Shown piece after piece: positions 60,236 to 64,000 of a DNA stretch of 64,000 bases. A model generated the notes under the pieces. The model was given only the letters and a program-made list of their open reading frames with translations, ran no database searches and was not told the origin of the DNA. The position numbers and the translations under genes are program-made. The DNA lies in assembly GCF_021869535.1 (NCBI RefSeq), contig NW_026262712.1, positions 53,324,384 to 53,388,383 of the forward strand, written 5' to 3'. This DNA is from Mytilus californianus. Lineage: Eukaryota > Mollusca > Bivalvia > Mytilida > Mytilidae. The first letter of the stretch is position 1, and each line of letters begins with the position of its first letter.

Positions 60236-62023
60236 CATGCGCTTAAAACGAAAATTCGTGAAATGAAAAACAAAAGGTAATTTATAAGTTATTTGCTCTA
60301 TTTTTCTCGAACACTACATTATACTATTACAAAATTACAAATAATATTTGCATCTGTCATTTACAGTTGAATGAAGGAAATGTATGGTTGCGACCAGTTC
60401 TAAGCTGCCTTAAAATCTCCCAGGAACTATAAGGAAAACGGATTAGAATAGTCTTCCCCTACAAATATTAAAAAAAATTCTGACAGCAGCTGTTTTATCC
60501 TATAACAGTTTTGGACGGTTCTACCCTAGACAGGATTCTGCCAGTTCTAACCAATATCAAAATTCTGTTATGAATAATGCATATTTTAAGGTGTTTCTTG
60601 CCAGTTAACAACACGAGTACGGTCGGTCTTTCATTTGATCATTCCTGTCACCCTTCGGAGTGTTATACGACAAGAAACACCTTAAAATATGCATTACCTG
60701 ACTTACGACCGTTAACATATTTTATTGTCTACAAAGATTTGCAGGATTTGCATCCTATTTTACCGACCACACTAAAGTGGGACATTCTTTTCTGGTGCGT
60801 TCAGGTTTTAATACGCCCTACGGCTTATTTATAATGTGAAATAAAACTCCCTAATAATTATTACATTAATAAACATTAGAAATCACTACCTAGTTACAAT
60901 GAAAATAATACTGAAACTGCATGAAACAAAACTCAAATGAATTGTTATGGTCACTTTGTAAGTAATTTATTGATATCCAATACAGTATGAATGAACAACA
61001 TTTTCAAAATCCTACACACGAATGTGTTAATTCTGGCTTTTAAAAGTGTTGCATTATCACATTCATCTCACATAATATCCCTCTATCGTAGCGATAATTA
61101 AAGAAAAATACATTATTTTTCGACAGTTAAAATGTGTGATATTTGGTATTTGAGTCTAATAAACATAGGAAAGCATTGTTTCTGCCTTCACTCTATCAAA
61201 GATTGAAAATTAAAAAAAAAAAGTAAAACCCCAATTTGCAACAACACAAGATAACTATCAAATGAATTACGAATTCAATGTTAAATGTAAATTATAGTTT
61301 GTTTTTTAATCATGGAAAATAATGACCTTACACAGGTCATTATTGTATGCCTTGAAGCAAATTTCATTGAATTTTGGTATCGTCGGGGTTGATTTTTCAA
61401 AAGAAAGACCCATCATTCTGAAAGAAAATAATTTCATATAGGTATATAAGAGCTCAGAAATTTTGTTCTAGGAAAGTTTATTCTAATAGTTTTGAAGCCA
61501 TATTACAACTGAAGAAGTTATCAGTTTTATCTAACGTAAAAATATCAGGGTTACAACGACTGATGTGTTTGTTGTATCTGTTTCGATTTAAAATCCAAAG
61601 GGATCAAGTATTAACAAAAAGTTATCTACTTAACATGTACTTAGTAAAACAGTAAATAATATTGTGATGCTATATAAATACTATATACACAAATGTAGAT
61701 GTAAGAAAATATTGCCCACATAATATGGGGGGATAGAATATTTAAAATATTGGATAAATATAGAAATTACTCTTCATGTTTTTTTAACAACTGCACAAAA
61801 AGTTAAAATAGATCAGAGGTGGCACTTGTAAAAAGCCACATTTAATAACCCAAATCAATTGTAATATATCTTATTATATCACTATGACTTGATCATTCTT
61901 ACACGTGCTACTCAATTTTTATAATTTGTGTCTAATATTGCAGTATGTAATTTCACATGTTTTATCATGAAAAATGAAACCCCAAAACCTCAGTTTCAGA
62001 TATAGAAATTTTCTTTCGATTAC
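60236..62023 (-). other. Gene C intron 2, right of the array
   Basis: Aligns with gene B intron 2 from 16,764 onward, without the 568-bp duplicates of B. It contains an insertion with a perfect 25-bp inverted repeat (60,576-60,695). No exon 3 remnant seen. Confidence 0.65.
60576..60695. repeat. Perfect 25-bp inverted repeat with a 70-bp loop
   Basis: The arms at 60,576-60,600 and 60,671-60,695 are exact reverse complements (AATGCATATTTTAAGGTG... and mirror). Gene B has no counterpart, so this arrived in C alone. It could be a small MITE or hairpin element. Confidence 0.8.
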
Positions 62024-62086
62024 CTGTATATACCATGTCTACCCCTGTTGGACATCCTTTCCTTCCCCACCGTGCATATGTCACAC
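62024..62086 (-). CDS. Gene C exon 2
   Basis: 63 nt, donor GTAATC, acceptor ATCTAG. It encodes V-T-Y-A-R-W-G-R-K-G-C-P-T-G-V-D-M-V-Y-T, open, with GGA where gene A has TGA. Confidence 0.83.
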
Positions 62087-62164
62087 CTAGATGAAAAGAC
62101 AGTAACACTATGTTATTTATTTAATGTGTTGAACTTTAAAATAAATATCAACATTTCAAATTAT

Positions 62165-63175
62165 ATGTATATGTTCCGGACCATTTGAGTATTTGGACCA
62201 TACGCGTATGGTCATGACCATATGTGTATCATATTCGTTTGGTTATTAACGGGCCGGACCATATGAGTATTTAGACCATATAGGTATTTTTCAAATAAAT
62301 TCTAATATCCTTCGCAGGAGCACACAGCTCATTCTCGAAAACTAAACGGGTACGAGTTAGTAACTGAATTCCTTAGTCTTTACATATTGTATGAATCTTG
62401 GTGTATCTGTTATCTTGCCTTCGCTAGAATTAACTTAGAGCGTTTTATCTTTCTTGGTGTATCTGTTATCTTGCCTTCGCTAGAATTAATTTAGAGCGTT
62501 TTATTTTGTCGACCTTTTCGACCGCATGTGAAACGACGGGCGTTTTAGGGCATCGGCCTTTTTTTCTTTTTTCTTAGTGTTTAAATTATTATTTCAGAAA
62601 CTAAGTTTCTTCTAATCTCAACTTACTTTCATTTAATTGTTGTGTTCGTTCTCCTTTTCGTATGATTTTTCTGTCATTGTAAGATTGTATAAATAGGAGC
62701 ATGAACACATTGAATAACTAAAAACAATTTGAAATATTAAGAAATTTTGATACAGTAAAAACACCAAAACAAATTTAAAAGAGAAAAAAAAGAGGGTTCA
62801 GTGACCAAAATTCCTGTGAGTTAGGCAATTGACTTCTTGTTTAAGAGTTCATTTAGATATTGCTTGAAGTTATTTTCATAAGTCGACATATTGCGTTTCG
62901 TATAAATGTAAGAGCAAATCAATAATGACCATGTAGAAATGATATTCCTATAATTCTTACTTGTAAGTATATTTCACTTTATCTCATTAATCATGTAACA
63001 ATGATTACAATATGGTTGAATAAGTAAAAAATTCATTTTTAGAAACTCTAAATCTATGGGACAAATTGTCAACGTCCATCTTGTTAACTAACCGGACCAT
63101 ATGAGTATATACCCATACTGTCATGACCATACGCGTATGGTCCAAATACTCATATGTTCCGGAACATATATATCT
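62165..63175. mobile_element. Inverted-repeat DNA element (ACCATACGCGTATGGT type)
   Basis: The ends ('TATGTTCCGGACCATTTGAG' at left, its near mirror at 63,130-63,175) and the palindromic core ACCATACGCGTATGGT appear at both sides, about 1 kb apart in opposite orientation. No transposase inside, so it is a non-autonomous element. A degraded counterpart sits in gene B. Confidence 0.65.
62396..62505 (+). repeat. 57-bp tandem duplication
   Basis: 'CTTGGTGTATCTGTTATCTT' followed by 'GCCTTCGCTAGAATTAA' occurs twice in a row. A diverged pair is present in gene B (about 19,855-19,960). Confidence 0.75.
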
Positions 63176-64000
63176 CAATTCACGAAAGACATTTTTCCTG
63201 ATCTTAAAATCTTAAAAGTACAAAAGAAGTCGTCTTATCTGCGAATATGCAGCTTGTGTCCTATCCCCTTTTATGATATTTTATTGTATTTTGATACTAA
63301 TGGTAGATGACACATCCGTAGAATGAACCGCTCACCGTGTCAACACATTACATGTCGTTCCATAAGGAGTTTTTAGTAGCTTATTGTGCATACTTATATA
63401 ACAAATGGATTCACGCGTTTTATAGATCGGTATACTGCAGTTGCCTTTTACCAAGTAATTTTACATGGTATTTTTCTTAATTATTTCCCCCTTTTTTCTT
63501 TTCTCCTTCTATATATGCTTAAAAAACTGATTTCGAAGTACATAATAAAAGCACGTGGAAATTGGTGGCGTGTTATTTCTTTTTTGGTTTGAATTTTTAA
63601 AAGAATAAAGTTCAAAAAGCTACTTGTGACCTTTCCAGAATATTTATGACTTTGACCATGTCTCATGAATTTTAAAATCAAGTGTTCACTTATTCAGAAA
63701 GGTATTATTTTGATAGTATAAAATTATGCAGCTTGTCCATCTTTAAGCTTAATTCATTCTTTTGTACTGTTTTGAAGTTGTTCATGAGAGATAGATTTGT
63801 GTTTGAGTGTGTGTGTACACTGTCATATATATTGGTCGTGCTATTTTCTGTCTTGTTTGGGTTTTACTTCTAAAAACTTTCTGTTCTGTATGTTCTTATT
63901 AATGTACTGCTTCACAATAAGCCGAACATTAGAAAAAAAAAGGTATCAACAAATACCTTTGACACTGTTGAGTAAATGATTCATTTTAGGGTTTAAGAAG

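Larger units (their letters stand above)
48940..64000 (-). pseudogene. Gene C: short-chain collagen C4-like gene missing exon 3, running off the right edge
   Basis: A paralogue of gene B, alignable from 48,738 to the window end. Exon 4 (48,940-49,178) and exon 2 (62,024-62,086) are open with intact splice sites. Exon 1 should start within about 60 nt past the right edge, judging from B. Exon 3 is absent: the B interval 16,170-16,760, which contains it, is replaced by the tandem array 51,431-60,235. Because exon 3 is a phase 1-1 exon of 79 codons, splicing exon 2 to exon 4 would keep the frame and yield a shortened secreted protein of about 157 residues lacking the N-D-P-E / V-P-C-A-V-C half. 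The gene is thus either a pseudogene or a shortened variant; I favour pseudogene. Confidence 0.7.
62087..64000 (-). other. Gene C intron 1 (to the window edge)
   Basis: Aligns with gene B intron 1 up to within about 60 nt of its exon 1. It includes the inverted-repeat element 62,165-63,175 and a 57-bp duplication near 62,396-62,505. The ORFs at 63,1xx-63,9xx have no support. Confidence 0.65.

Overview
The window looks like nuclear DNA of a bivalve mollusc, most likely a mussel (Mytilidae). It is AT-rich and has short coding exons split by large introns. Its secreted-protein families (F-type lectin, 'short-chain collagen C4-like' domain) are expanded in bivalves, and most of its dispersed repeats are ones I recognise as common in mussel genomes. 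The species is inferred, not proven. Nothing suggests a prokaryote: no operons, no ribosome binding sites, and no long ORFs.

Region 1 (71-3.3 kb, minus strand): the 3' part of a secreted protein gene with a PAN/apple-like exon followed by a two-exon F-type lectin (fucolectin) domain. Region 2 (4.5-4.9 kb): a relic of a non-LTR retrotransposon reverse transcriptase.

Region 3 (5.5-64 kb, all minus strand): a tandem family of short-chain collagen C4-like genes. The gene model has four exons (172, 63, 237 and 239 nt), with every intron in phase 1, giving 236 residues. Gene B (15,245-21,247) is intact. Gene A (5,551-8,554) has a TGA in exon 2. Gene D (26,304-26,545) is a lone last exon with a Cys-to-Gly change. 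Gene C (48,940 to beyond the right edge) keeps exons 2 and 4, but exon 3 has been replaced by an 8.8-kb array of five and a quarter 1.68-kb tandem repeats. A and D are the closer pair. B and C share intron sequence and a transposon insertion, so they are a later duplication.

Region 4 (29.4-41 kb): an L1/Tx1-like LINE on the minus strand, split by a 7.8-kb element (31,472-39,286). That element has 1.5-kb terminal inverted repeats and TTAA on both sides, and removing it with one TTAA restores the LINE reading frame. A second dispersed repeat sits inside the LINE endonuclease. Region 5 (42.1-46.3 kb): a second, different degenerate LINE on the minus strand.

The rest is intergenic or intronic DNA with dispersed repeats. 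Only the lectin gene and gene B look fully functional as read. The most unusual feature is the exon-replacing tandem array in gene C.
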